Positions 47,655-57,626 of a stretch of 64,000 nucleotides of DNA are shown here, in pieces. Below the pieces are notes generated by a model, which was not told the origin of the DNA, ran no database searches, and worked only from the letters and a program-made list of their open reading frames with translations. The stretch is from Erythroxylum novogranatense. Lineage: Eukaryota; Streptophyta; Magnoliopsida; Malpighiales; Erythroxylaceae. Every line of letters starts with the position of its first letter. Position 1 is the first letter of the stretch. Location of the stretch: assembly GCA_029891385.1 (NCBI GenBank), contig CM057226.1, forward strand, positions 10,595,225 to 10,659,224, written 5' to 3'. Position numbers and translations under genes: made by a program.

Positions 47655-50156
47655 CTAAGATCCAAACAAGTAAGATATATCCCTCATGCCCCGTGGATTA
47701 AGACAAGAATCATGATGAGTATCTTTCATTTCCTGAGTCAATTGTTTCAACATTTCATATATTTGATCACACTGAGGATGGTCTTGATCTTTTGAGACAA
47801 AACGGGTGATTTTACCTCCGATATTAATCCAACTACTGCCAGCCTCCTTTTGCAGACCTTTTTCCCTCATCTCATTCCTCACTTTATCAACATCTTTCCA
47901 GCTTCCTTCCTCAGCATATATATTGGAGAGCAAAACTTGATACCCTGCCAAGCTGCCTGCTGAATCTAATTCAAGCAACTTCTTTGCAACTTCTTCTCCT
48001 AATTCAGAATACCCATGAAGTCTGCAAGCCCCAAGCACTGAACCCCAGATTTCCAACACATTCCCATCTTCACCCAATTGGTTAACAAACTCGTATGCTT
48101 CCACAACCCTCCCAGCCTTCCCTAACATGTCTGCAACACAACAATAGTGTTGAATCAATGGTTGAATACCAAACTCTCTCTCCATTGACTGAAATATTTT
48201 GAGACCTTCATCAACCAAACCTGCATAACTGCAAGCTGACAAGACTGCAACAAAGGTAACAGTGTCAGGTTTGATGTCAGACTTCTTCATTGAGTGAAAC
48301 AAAGAGAGGGCTTTATCACCCATCCCATTTTGACCATAACCCAGTATCATAGTTGTATATGTAACAGAATTTTTCTCTGTGGCTGACGTGAATACACTTT
48401 CAGCATTATTGATGGCACCCAATTTAGAGTACATGTCAACAAGGGCAGTGTTTACAAAGATATTTTCAGCCAACAAATAACGAAAGGAAACTCCGTGGAT
48501 CTGCTTCCCCAAGTCTATGTCTCCTGCTAAATTACAAGCTGGAAGAATGGACGCTAAAGTCACAGCATTAGGCATAATCTTTTGTTCAATCATCTTTCTT
48601 ATGGTAAAAAATGCTTCTTCAGTAAGCCCATGACGTGTGTACCCAACAATCATAGCATTCCAGATGGCTTGATCCCTATTGTTCACAGAGCTCTTAGCAA
48701 AAATCAGTTCTGAGGTCCTAATAAGACCAGATTTAGCATACATGTCTATCAAATAACTGTCCATGCCTTCGAAACTTATGCCCTGCCTAAGAAGATAAGC
48801 ATGGGACTGCTTTGCAACATTTTGGTTTTTAAGATTAGATGCTGCAGAAAGTAGGGCAGTTACAGTCACAGAATCAGGCTTAATCTTTTGCTTCTGCATT
48901 TCATATGCAAGCATCAAGGCTTCCTCATCAAAACCATTCTGTACAAAAGCAGAGATTATAGTGTTCCATGAGACAATATCTCTTTCCTGCATCTTTTCGA
49001 AAACATTGAATGATGAGTGAACATCACCAGACCTTGAGTACATGACCATGACTGCATTCATTATTAATACTGGTAATACTTTTAGAGTCTTGATCACACA
49101 GGCATGGAGTTGTTTCGCCAATTTTAAACAATGTAAGTGAGAAGCTGCTGTTAAGGCTAAAAGAAAGGTTACATCATCAAGAACAGTGTGTTCTGTTTCC
49201 TTAGCTTGAAGAAAAACATCAATGGCCTCAAGGGGACAATTATTTTGGATGTACACGCCAATCATAGTGTTCCGGACCTCGGTATTCATCTCCAGAGAAC
49301 AATCAAAAACTTTTCTGGCAGAATCAACGCAACCAATTTCTGCATACAAGGATATGGCGGAGCTCACAGCAAACATGTCATTTGCATATTCAGTACCCAA
49401 TTTAATAAGCATTCCATAAAGAACATTCGCATTCTTATAATCTCCAATACCTGACAAAGCAGGAAAAACATTAACAAAACTAACAACAGTCGGTTTAATT
49501 CCCATTTTCATCATCAGCCTAAATTGCCTGACAGCATTGACATGCCTTTTAGTCTTCACATACCAAGAAACCATAGTATTCCAAGCAACAACATCTCTCT
49601 TTCGCATAGCGCCAAAAACTTTACGCGCAACATCATACTTGGAGAAATCAAAAGCGTTCAAACAACCCATCTGACTTAAGCAAGTAGAGTACATATTCAA
49701 AAGAGAATTATACACAATTCTACTAGGGTACGACAAACCCCGAACAAAATGGCAATGAATGGCTTTACCAATCATTAACTCGCGCGTGTCAGCACATGCC
49801 TTTAGTACAGAAGAGTATGTGTAGGAATCGCATTTGATAGGAGGAGACGAATTCTTAAGTCGGGAGTAGAATAAAAAAGCTTCAAGGGGCATATTGTTGC
49901 AGATAAAGCCAATGATGATAGTGTTCCAGAGAACAGTCGTTGGCCGGGGTATTGCGTCAAACAGTTGGCGCGCAAGGTGAGGTTGACCCTCTTGGCAGAG
50001 TCTGCTGAGGCGAGAACGGATTGAAGGGGTTTTGAGGGTGGGTTCTGGGGGTGGTGAGAGAGTAAAGAGAGAGGGGTTCTGTTGGTGGTTGCGGTTGCCG
50101 GAAGGGTCGATATGCGGTGGGGGTGTGGGAAGAAGAGAAGAAAATATGGAAGCCAT
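47655..50156 (-). CDS. PLS-class pentatricopeptide-repeat protein, E/E+ subgroup
   Basis: The 833-residue intronless ORF encodes a PPR protein of the plant PLS type; such proteins bind specific organelle RNAs and guide C-to-U editing. The N-terminus (MASIFSSLLPTPPPHIDPSG) is Ser/Pro-rich with few acidic residues, as in a plastid or mitochondrial transit peptide. PPR motifs run from about residue 60 to 700 (VLWNTIIIGFICN, VVAWNTMVSWYVK, IVSWNTIISAFVQNG, AIWNAMIVGYTRHG, SVTYTTMILGYGQNG). The E and E+ regions follow (WGSVLGACRLHG, YQVLLSNIYAEEGSWKDVDKVR, GSSWINIGGKITRFVSKDQDHP). There is no DYW deaminase domain, so if it edits it would need a partner deaminase. From memory it resembles Arabidopsis At3g22150 (AEF1/MPR25), not verified. 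A dead duplicate of its 5' part lies at 12066-38712. Confidence 0.95.
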   Translation of the reverse strand: MASIFSSLLPTPPPHIDPSGNRNHQQNPSLFTLSPPPEPTLKTPSIRSRLSRLCQEGQPHLARQLFDAIPRPTTVLWNTIIIGFICNNMPLEAFLFYSRLKNSSPPIKCDSYTYSSVLKACADTRELMIGKAIHCHFVRGLSYPSRIVYNSLLNMYSTCLSQMGCLNAFDFSKYDVARKVFGAMRKRDVVAWNTMVSWYVKTKRHVNAVRQFRLMMKMGIKPTVVSFVNVFPALSGIGDYKNANVLYGMLIKLGTEYANDMFAVSSAISLYAEIGCVDSARKVFDCSLEMNTEVRNTMIGVYIQNNCPLEAIDVFLQAKETEHTVLDDVTFLLALTAASHLHCLKLAKQLHACVIKTLKVLPVLIMNAVMVMYSRSGDVHSSFNVFEKMQERDIVSWNTIISAFVQNGFDEEALMLAYEMQKQKIKPDSVTVTALLSAASNLKNQNVAKQSHAYLLRQGISFEGMDSYLIDMYAKSGLIRTSELIFAKSSVNNRDQAIWNAMIVGYTRHGLTEEAFFTIRKMIEQKIMPNAVTLASILPACNLAGDIDLGKQIHGVSFRYLLAENIFVNTALVDMYSKLGAINNAESVFTSATEKNSVTYTTMILGYGQNGMGDKALSLFHSMKKSDIKPDTVTFVAVLSACSYAGLVDEGLKIFQSMEREFGIQPLIQHYCCVADMLGKAGRVVEAYEFVNQLGEDGNVLEIWGSVLGACRLHGYSELGEEVAKKLLELDSAGSLAGYQVLLSNIYAEEGSWKDVDKVRNEMREKGLQKEAGSSWINIGGKITRFVSKDQDHPQCDQIYEMLKQLTQEMKDTHHDSCLNPRGMRDISYLFGS

Positions 50157-50625
50157 ATGGATGAGCTGACAGAGCTGTGCTTTCGGCCCCCTACCCCGTC
50201 CTATCCGTTATTGCAGTTAAAAAGCTCAGTTCTCAGTTTTGTCCGTTAATATGTTTTAAGCAGCAAAGTTAGGAATGGCTAAAATTGACAAATTGAGTTT
50301 TAGTAGTTGTAATATACTTTTTGACATGGAGAGTGTAATAAGTTCTTTGTCTCATTCTTTTCAATTGCTTGAACTTTCTCATTCCTTGCATGAATCCATT
50401 TCTCGTTCTTTCTAACATCTTCAAAATTTAAAGCTTAATATCTACAAGTGGACAAAACAAGTTAGCATTATCATAAATTCATTAACTACAAGATCGTAGA
50501 CACTCTTAATTGTGATATAAAGGGCTGTGCTTTGCTCCATGCTTCATGTAGAGTGACATCTTTCAAGTTTTGTAGGATTACAATTTGAGAGATAAACCAT
50601 GCATGCAGCTACATTAACCCAAAAC
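50157..50625. repeat. Segmental duplicate of PPR upstream region, copy 2
   Basis: It aligns with 38713-39245 as described there. It is the promoter side of the intact PPR gene, and from ~50290 it consists of decayed copia F sequence, so the gene's upstream region is partly retrotransposon-derived. Confidence 0.9.
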
Positions 50626-50918
50626 TTTACTTTAAGTAGTAATATTTCACGATTCATTTTTTCTTCACGAGCTAGTAAAGATCCAATTAACTCATTTATA
50701 GTTATACTACTTACATCTTTAAATTCTTCAATAGTCATTACTATATAAATAAATTTTGAGCTGAGAGATTATAGGACATCCACAACTTGAACATCTTGAA
50801 TGGTTTATATTTATTGGATACTCTACTCCCTGTGACTCTTGTGAAGTACTCTAAAATAAATTCTCCATCTTTCATTAAAAGTGTCTCAAATTCAACCCTA
50901 GGTATTCAAGTCATACCT
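50290..50918 (-). mobile_element. Antisense copia F remnant, copy 2, left part
   Basis: On the minus strand, in order: gag VEFETLLMKDGEFILEYFTRVT (50890-50825) and TIEEFKDVSSITINELIGSLLAREEKM (50735-50655), then, after an internal deletion at ~50625, integrase C-terminal CMVYLSNCNPTK and DVTLHEAWSKAQPFISQLRV (~50605-50502), then RT start KWIHARNEKVQAIEKNETKN (~50400-50340). Copia E cuts its gag at 50919. Confidence 0.8.
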
Positions 50919-51082
50919 TGTTGACATATTAGGAATGACAGATTAGGAATGTGTATAATTAGGATTCTTCCGTTATTATTCTTCCTTAATTAGTTCTTCC
51001 TTAATTAGGATAGTTTTTTTTCCTATATATTCATGTGTATATACCTTGTAAATACATCAGTATAGAGTAGAAAAATCCTTCA
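50919..51082 (+). repeat. 5' LTR of copia E
   Basis: TGTTGACATATTAGG...AAAAATCCTTCA, with TATA-like CCTATATATTCATG at ~51023. Relative to the 3' LTR it has two small internal duplications (TTAGGAATGACAGA region and TTCCTTAATTAG). The primer-binding site TGGTATCAAAGC follows at 51083. Confidence 0.88.
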
Positions 51083-51262
51083 TGGTATCAAAGCTAGATG
51101 CCCATACCGGAGATTGAGTTTTCTCTCTCCTGCATTTACGATTTTTCATTTCTGTCCTACTAAGGGGTTGACTTTTCTCTTCCTCTCTCAACACCACCCA
51201 CACCAGAAGATCGACAGGGTCAAGATCGGCCAGCCACAAAAATTTTGCGGCCATCTGACGTT

Positions 51263-51280
51263 GCGCGTGGTGTCACGCGC
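51263..51280 (+). promoter_or_regulatory. GC-rich hairpin in the copia E leader
   Basis: GCGCGTG-GTGT-CACGCGC is a perfect 7-bp stem 180 bases after the primer-binding site and ~220 bases before the gag ATG. Its stem is identical to the third hairpin of copia D (31757-31773). Function not known. Confidence 0.5.
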
Positions 51281-51501
51281 CGCCTGAAGCTCCAGTGACA
51301 CTATTCACGCGTCGATGCTTGGGATGCGTGCCGCCATCTTTGGCCACCGTCTGACTTGGTTTTTCGCCAAGATCTGATCTCTAGCCTTCTGCGACTCCGA
51401 TCAGCCCATCTCCGGTCACTTCCGACATCGTGTTTTTTTCTGGTTTTTTTCCGAACAAGTTCTGAATTTATCTCTACCTATTCTTCAGTCATTCTTTCAT
51501 C

Positions 51502-52440
51502 ATGTCAGACGTTAAGAAAGGAACTGAAGTAGATAAACCTCACGCCTTTAGTGACAGTCCCTATATACATATTAGCCCTATTAAACTGGATGGGTGTGGT
51601 ACTTATTTGGCTTGGTCTAAATCATGTTTACTGTTTATTAAGGCTAGAAGGATGCAGGGATACATTAATGAAGATAAGAAGCCACCAACTGTTAATAATC
51701 CGTATTTTAGTCAATGAGATTCTGATAATTCTTTGATTATGTCTTGACTTATTAATTTTATGGATCCTAAAATCTCTAGACAGTATTTACTACTTGATAT
51801 TGCAGAGAAAATATGGAAAGCTGCAAAAAATACCTATTCTCTAGTGGGAAATGATACTCGGATTTTGTAACTCCGTAATAAGATTCATGGCACAAAACAA
51901 GGTGAGCTTTCTGTTTTAGAATATTTCTCTGAGTTGAGTAGTTTATGGCAGGAGCTAGATTATTATCAGGATTTTCAGGCTAAATGTGCTGACAATGTAG
52001 TATTGATACAAAATATGATTAAAAAGGAGAGGGTGTATGATTTTTTGGTTGGTTTGAATCCTGAATTTGATCAATTGAGAGTTCAAGTTATTGGCAGATC
52101 TTCTTTTCCCTCTCTTGAGGAGGCACATTCTTATATTCAGCAGGAAGAGACTAGAAGAAGTGCCATGCTTTACATTGCACCAGTTGAGAAATCGGGTTTA
52201 ACTGCGCATATTACTCATGAAAGCGATTAAAGAGTATTGCTTCTGATAAAGATCAGTTAATATGTGATTATTGTGGAAGGCCAAGACGTTCAAAGGAAAC
52301 TTGCTGGAAATTGCATGGGAGACCTGCTAGGGGTTGTGGAAAGCGAGCTAATTCAACAAAGGCTCAGGCCAATGTGGTAGAAATAGTAGAATCTTCCAAG
52401 GAGACAGTTTCAGTTGCAAGTCTCTCTTCTGATGAAATCT
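51502..52440 (+). pseudogene. Copia E gag, broken
   Basis: The ATG at 51502 opens a copia gag (PYIHISPIKLDGCGTYLAWSKSCLLFIKARRMQGYI). Stops at ~51715 and ~51868 interrupt it. The 51934-52230 stretch (LSSLWQELDYYQDFQ, YDFLVGLNPEFDQLR) is typical of the gag middle. A zinc knuckle CDYCGRPRRSKETCWKLHG follows at ~52264-52320 in a shifted frame, with the usual H replaced (R-S in its place). Confidence 0.85.
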
Positions 52441-52499
52441 AGCATTTCCGGCAACTTTTATCTCAATTCAATTCCTCCTCAGGTGCTACATCCAATTTT

Positions 52500-55400
52500 G
52501 TTAAATCAGGTAATCCGTATGCTCATCTTAATTCATGGATTATTGATTCTGATGCGAATAGACATATGACAGGCACTTCCAAAGGCTTTCTTAACTACTC
52601 TCCTTGTCTAAAAAAGGATTGTGTCAGGATAGTTGATGGGTCATTAGCTCGTATTTCTGGGACAAGTTCCATTGTCTGTACTCCAAATCTTAAATTGTCT
52701 TCGGTTATTCATGTTCCTCAATTTTTTGTCAATCTTTTATCTGTCAACGCTATCACTAAAGCTCTAAACTATAAGTTCGAATTTTTTCCTAATTACTGTA
52801 TTTTTCAGGACCTTTGAACCAGGAAGAGGATTGGCAGTGGTAGAGAGCATGATGGCTTATACATGATGGAAGATGGTCAAGGTGTAGCCCTTTTTGGAGA
52901 TTGTAAGGATGTCAATCAGGAGATAATACAATTGCATAGGCGGTTAGGGCATCCTTTCTTTTTTGTCTTAGAAAGATTATATCCCCAGTTGTTTTCGAGG
53001 ACTCGATTTGATTCTTTATCTTGTGATGCTTGTGAGTATGCTAAACATACTCGGAACTCTTATCCTTTGAGTGATAATAAAACTACTGTTCCTTTTATGC
53101 TTATTCATTCTGATGTTTGGGGACCTACTCAGACTCTCTCTGTCTGGAAATCATTGGTTTGTTACTTTTATTGATTGTTGCACTAGGATGACTTGGGTGT
53201 CTTCGATTAAAACAAACAATGATGTTTTCTTATGCTTTCAATCGTTTCATGGAATGGTGCAAACTCAATTTGATGCTAAAATAAAAGTCTTGAGAACTGA
53301 TAATGGGACATAATACATGGATAGTAGATTTGGTATGTATTTGGAGTCTCATGAGATTATTCATCAAACTAGTTGTCCTTATACTAGTGCTCAGAATGGG
53401 GTAGCTGAACGAAAAAATAGGCATTTATTGGAGGTTGCTAGATCCCTTATGTTTACTATGAATGTTCCAAAACCGTACTTGGGGGATGCTGTTCTGGTTG
53501 CAGCCTATCTTATTAATAGAATGCCTCTTAAAACACTCAATTTTAGGACCCCTTTAGAAGTTTTAAATGAGAAGAATGGCTATACTATTCCACCAAAGGT
53601 TTTTGGCTGTGTATGCTTTGTCTATACCAGGAATATTGACAAACTTGATCCAAGGGCTCTGAAATGTGTGTTCATTGGGTATTCTCCAACCCAAAAGGGC
53701 TATAAATGTTATCACCCTCCATCTAGGAAGTTTTATGTCAGTATGGATGTTACCTTTCGGGAGTCTGAACCTTACTTTGGCACTAACCAATCACCTATTT
53801 AGGGGAAGAGTAGAGACGAAGAGGTGATGCCTGTGGTTCTTGGTGATCTTGTTCCAAATATTATTCAGGAGGAGAATGAGGAGACTGTTGTTCCAAATGT
53901 TGATGGGCGGTTAGATAGACCCGATTTATTGAGATATTCGAGGAAAAACAGGTCTGAAGAAGCCATCATGCCTTCTATACTGCAGGAATCTTCTGGTAAG
54001 TTATCTTCTAGTTCTGATTTAAACTTACCTATTGCTCAAAGAAAAGGAGTCAGGGCATGTACAAAATACTCTATATCTAACTTTGTCTCCTATGATTTCT
54101 TATCTCCTTCCTATAGAGCCTTTGCCTTGTCTCTTTCTTCTATGTCTATTCCACATGATTGGAGGGAAGCTATTACAGATCCAAAGTGGAAAGAAGCTAT
54201 GGTAGAAGAAATGAAAGCTCTCGTCAAAAATGAAACTTGGGAACTAGTTGATGCTCCAAATAAGAAGCTAGTTGGCTGTAAGTGGGTGTTCACAATAAAA
54301 CACAAAGCTGATGGCTCAGTAGAGAGGTTCAAAGCTAGATTGGTGGCAAAAGGAGTCACTCAAACTTATGGAGTTGATTATCTGGAGACTTTTGCACCTG
54401 TTGCTAAAATGAATACCATCAGGATTTTGTTATCTTGTGCAGTTAATTTAGATTGGGATTTGCAACAATTTGATGTAAAAAATGCATTCCTACATGGAGA
54501 CCTGGAAGAAGAAGTCTATATGGAGATTCCTCCTGGTTTTGAAAATGAAAGAACTCAAGGAAAGGTGTGCAGACTGAAAAAGGCTTTGTATGGATTGAAA
54601 CAATCTCCGAAAGCTTGGTTTGACATATTCAGTAAAGCCATGATTTCCTTTGAATATCAATAGAGCAATGTTGATTATACCCTCTTTAAGAGATACTATA
54701 AGGGTAAGATCACTCTTCTCATTGTTTATGCTGATGATATAGTAAAGACAGGAGATGATAAAGAAGAAATGGCTCGTTTGAAGGAACTTTTGGCTCGGGA
54801 GTTTGAGATCAAGGAGCTTGGAAGATTACAATATTTCTCGGGAATTGAGGTTGTCAGATCAAAGAAGGGAATCTTCATTTTTCAAATGAAGTACATTCTG
54901 GATCTTTTGGGTGAAACTGGTATGTTGGGATGTAAACCAGCAGAATCACCCATTGAAAGCAATCATAAGTTACAAGTTGGAACTAAAGCTCCAGTGGATA
55001 AAGGCAGATATCAAAAATTAGTTGGAAGGCTTATTTATCTCTCTCACACCAGACCAGACATTGCTTATGCAGTCAGTGTGGTGAGTCAATTTATGCATGA
55101 CCCTAGAGATTCTCATATGGAGACTGTCTTTCACATTTTGCGCTATCTAAAGTCAGCTCCAGGGAAATGTCTTCTTTTCTCTAAACATGATCATCTTCGG
55201 ATTGAAGCCTTTACAGATGCCGATTGGGCTGGGTCTCTAGATGACAGAAGATCAACTACTGATTATTGCACTCTCGTAGGAGGTAACCTAGTCACTTGGA
55301 GGAGTAAGAAGTACAGTGTAGTTGCTAGATCAAGTGCAGAAGGAGAATACAGAGCTATGACCCAAGGTGTCTGTGAACTTTTATGGCTACAAAATTGGTG

Positions 55401-55677
55401 GAAGAGCTGAGGTTGGCTGGGAGAGACAAGTTATCCTTGTATTGTGATAACAAGGCTGCAATCAGTATTGCTCATAATCCTGTTCAGCATGATAGAGCAA
55501 AGCACATTGAAATTGATCGACACTTTGTCAAAGAAAAGTTAACTGATGGTGTCTTGAGCTTATTTTATGTGACTTCTGAAAGGTAGCTAGCTGATGTATT
55601 TACAAAAGGGTTCAATAGTTGGACCTTTCATACTTTGATTCGCAAGTTGGGCATGTGTAACATCTTTGCACCAACTT
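52500..55677 (+). pseudogene. Copia E protease, integrase, RT and RNase H, nearly open
   Basis: Protease: SWIIDSDANRHMTG (52531-52572), with D in place of the usual G after DS. GAG-pre-integrase: LHRRLGHP (~52932). Integrase: HSDVWGPTQTL, RTDNGT and AQNGVAERKNRHLLE (53105-53430). RT: WVFTIKHKADGSVERFKARLVAKG, FDVKNAFLHGDLEEEVYMEIPPGF and ALYGLKQSPKAW, catalytic box YADD at 54727-54738 (copia usually YVDD, both aspartates kept). RNase H: TDADWAGSLDDRRSTT, DNKAAISIAHNPVQHDRAKHIE. Breaks: frameshifts near 52817, 53150 and 55400, stops at 53312, 53802, 54663 and 55586. Confidence 0.9.
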
Positions 55678-55686
55678 GAGGGGGCG

Positions 55687-55819
55687 TGCTGACAGATTAA
55701 GAATGTGTATAATTAGAATTTTTCCTTTATTATTCTTCCTTAATTAGGATAGTTTTTTCCTATATATTCATATGTATATACCTTGTAAATACATCAATAT
55801 AGAGTGGAAAAATCCTTTA
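55687..55819 (+). repeat. 3' LTR of copia E
   Basis: It begins TGCTGACAGATTAAG after the purine tract CTTGAGGGGGCG and ends AATCCTTTA. It is 133 bp. Confidence 0.88.
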
Positions 55820-57260
55820 TAACTTCTTCACCTTGTCTCAATCGTCATCAAATTTTGGTAAGTTTTCTATGCCTTCCTTGATATGATTTCATTAACTACT
55901 TTCTTGAACATCTCTTCACACAAACCTTGATTAACGATGTTAATTGCATTATCATCTATCTTCTTTTGCTTCTCCAAGACTTCTTTTTCAACTTATAATT
56001 AGTGCTTGTTTGGATGAGCTTATATCAGTAGAGCTCATATCAATAGAGCTTTTGTCAGTAGAGCTCATATCAATAGAGCTTTTGTCAGTAGAGTTTTTCT
56101 AAAAAGAACTTTTGTAAGAAGTCAGTTAACTGTTTTGATATCATTTTAAAAAGTATTTTTTTGAAAGAACTTCATACAATAGATTGTTTGACAACATAAA
56201 AATAAAAATATTTTTAATTTTTACTATATTTTATTTTGTAATAAAAATTATTTATGTATATAAATATAATTTAAAATATATTAAACAATATGAAAATCAC
56301 AATATATTAATTATTATATAATTTTAAACTATATGAAACATAAATAAAATATATATAACCAAATCTTTTATATGGATTATAACATAAATAAAACTAATAT
56401 CAAAATTAAATATATATATATATATATATATTCAAATAATATTATATAAATCTTAAAATAAACGTGAAGATATGTTTGTAAGTATTGTAAAAATTATGTA
56501 AAACATAAAAATAAATTAGACTAAAAATACTCATTAGTTTATCTAAAAATTTACCTAAAAATATTTTTTGAAAAGCTTCAATTTTAACTTTTAAAAAGCT
56601 ATTTCTATGAAAAAAGTACTTTTAGATTTTACAGTTAAACAATTAATTTTCTTAAAACAACTTTTGCGGTTAAAAAATACTTATTCATCATCTAAAAGCT
56701 GAACCAAATAGCTACTTAATTTTAGGTTTTGCCTTTCTTGATGCTCTACATTGCTTTTGTTAACTACGTTTCATATACTTTATATCTTATAAACTAAGAA
56801 TAGTCTTCATCTTAACTATAAATTGAACCTTCTGATTATAAATTTACCAATTGCTCTAAGATTCTACCTTTCTCTTAAATATCCAATTCTTATGGTCGAA
56901 TTTGGTGAGTTGATGGTAGAAAGATATAGAAATTTCTTTTGATGTCATTAGTAGCCTCTGATACCATTTTGTCAGAAAATAATAAGCTAAAAATACCTAC
57001 ACACTCTTAAAAACAATTAAAGAAAAGTATTATCACAATAGAACTTATATTCTTAACTCTATAACATAAAATAAAACATGGCGTGATTATATAGAAAGAT
57101 AATGAAGAATTTTAAACGAACCAACCTAAAGTCACGTAATATTAGAATATGAAGAGAGAAATACTTCCAATCACATGATTAAATCTGTAAAGTAGAAACA
57201 TGACCGTTCCACTGCTTTAAATAACTATAAATGACCCAAAGTTAAATTTATTTCAATCTA
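55820..57260 (-). mobile_element. Antisense copia F, right part: gag start, primer-binding site and 5' LTR
   Basis: On the minus strand 55990-55830 reads EVLEKQKKIDDNAINIVNQGL...EEMFKKVVNEII, the front of the gag that continues at 50918. The primer-binding site TGGTATCAGAGGC is at 56966-56954. The LTR would end with CTGACA at 56970 and extend right; its outer end was not found, so 57260 is approximate. A MITE-like element (56001-56716) interrupts it. Confidence 0.7.
56001..56716. mobile_element. AT-rich MITE-like element, flanked by TAATT
   Basis: Imperfect terminal inverted repeats, AGTGCTTGTTTGGATGAGCTT at the left and AAAGCTGAACCAAATAGCTACT at the right, enclose AT-rich non-coding DNA. 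TAATT occurs directly on both sides (55996-56000, 56717-56721). A perfect 30-bp tandem duplication lies at 56031-56090. Superfamily not assigned. Confidence 0.6.
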
Positions 57261-57316
57261 AACATATAATTTTGAGACAACATTAAGATTTGACCATTCC
57301 ACTGCTTTAAAATTGC
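57201..57316. repeat. Short direct repeat next to CLE-like copy 1
   Basis: GACCGTTCCACTGCTTTAAA at 57201-57220 recurs as GACCATTCCACTGCTTTAAA at 57292-57311, 91 bases apart, in the probable 3' region of the peptide gene. Confidence 0.7.
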
Positions 57317-57344
57317 TAAGTAATTCTAAAGGTGGAATTTATTT

Positions 57345-57626
57345 CTAAGAGTGGAGGGTTGGAGGGGGTGGTGCATACGGCATCGTGTGTACACGACTCG
57401 GTCGTGAAGGTGCTCTTACGCCAAAGCTTGGTGATGGCTTCAATCGCCGGAAGTAAGCTAGTTTTGATTGAGAATAGCCTAGTTCACGTAAAAGCAGGTG
57501 GCTATCAAGCTTCTTTGGAGTCGGAGTAACCACGGACGTCACTGCTGCCTCTGTTCTGCTGGCTAGAGTGATGAATATAGCGATCGCGAAGACAAGTAAA
57601 AATATTTTTGGAGTTGGATTTGACAT
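57345..57626 (-). CDS. CLE-like secreted peptide precursor, copy 1
   Basis: The 93-residue ORF has a clear signal peptide (KIFLLVFAIAIFITLAS, residues 7-23, cleavage likely near TEA). It then has LLRELGYSQSKLAYF (46-60), a pre-domain box known from the CLE1-7 type precursors (LLRELG...). The C-terminal part VRAPSRPSRVHT sits where the 12-residue CLE peptide would be. The prolines at CLE positions 4 and 7 and a histidine at 11 remain, but G6 is R and D/N8-P9 are changed. Another 13 residues, proline-rich, follow. Length and architecture fit CLE precursors, which release extracellular signals to receptor kinases. The start gives a signal peptide at once, supporting 57626. A paralogue lies 1.5 kb away. 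Alternative: another class of small secreted peptide. Confidence 0.65.
   Translation of the reverse strand: MSNPTPKIFLLVFAIAIFITLASRTEAAVTSVVTPTPKKLDSHLLLRELGYSQSKLAYFRRLKPSPSFGVRAPSRPSRVHTMPYAPPPPTLHS

Larger units (their letters stand above)
50919..55819 (+). mobile_element. Ty1/copia element E with short LTRs, nested in copia F
   Basis: Short LTRs (164 and 133 bp) bound a 4.9-kb element with gag, protease, integrase, RT and RNase H in copia order. The flanks TACCT (50914-50918) and TAACT (55820-55824) look like a 5-bp TSD with one mismatch. Antisense F gag sequence continues across the insertion. A handful of stops and frameshifts disable the coding region, but it is the best preserved polyprotein in the window. 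Confidence 0.92.

Noticed and set aside
47459..47665. 68-codon ORF overlapping the end of the PPR gene
   Set aside because: It overlaps the PPR stop codon region and looks like 3' UTR; no recognisable domain.
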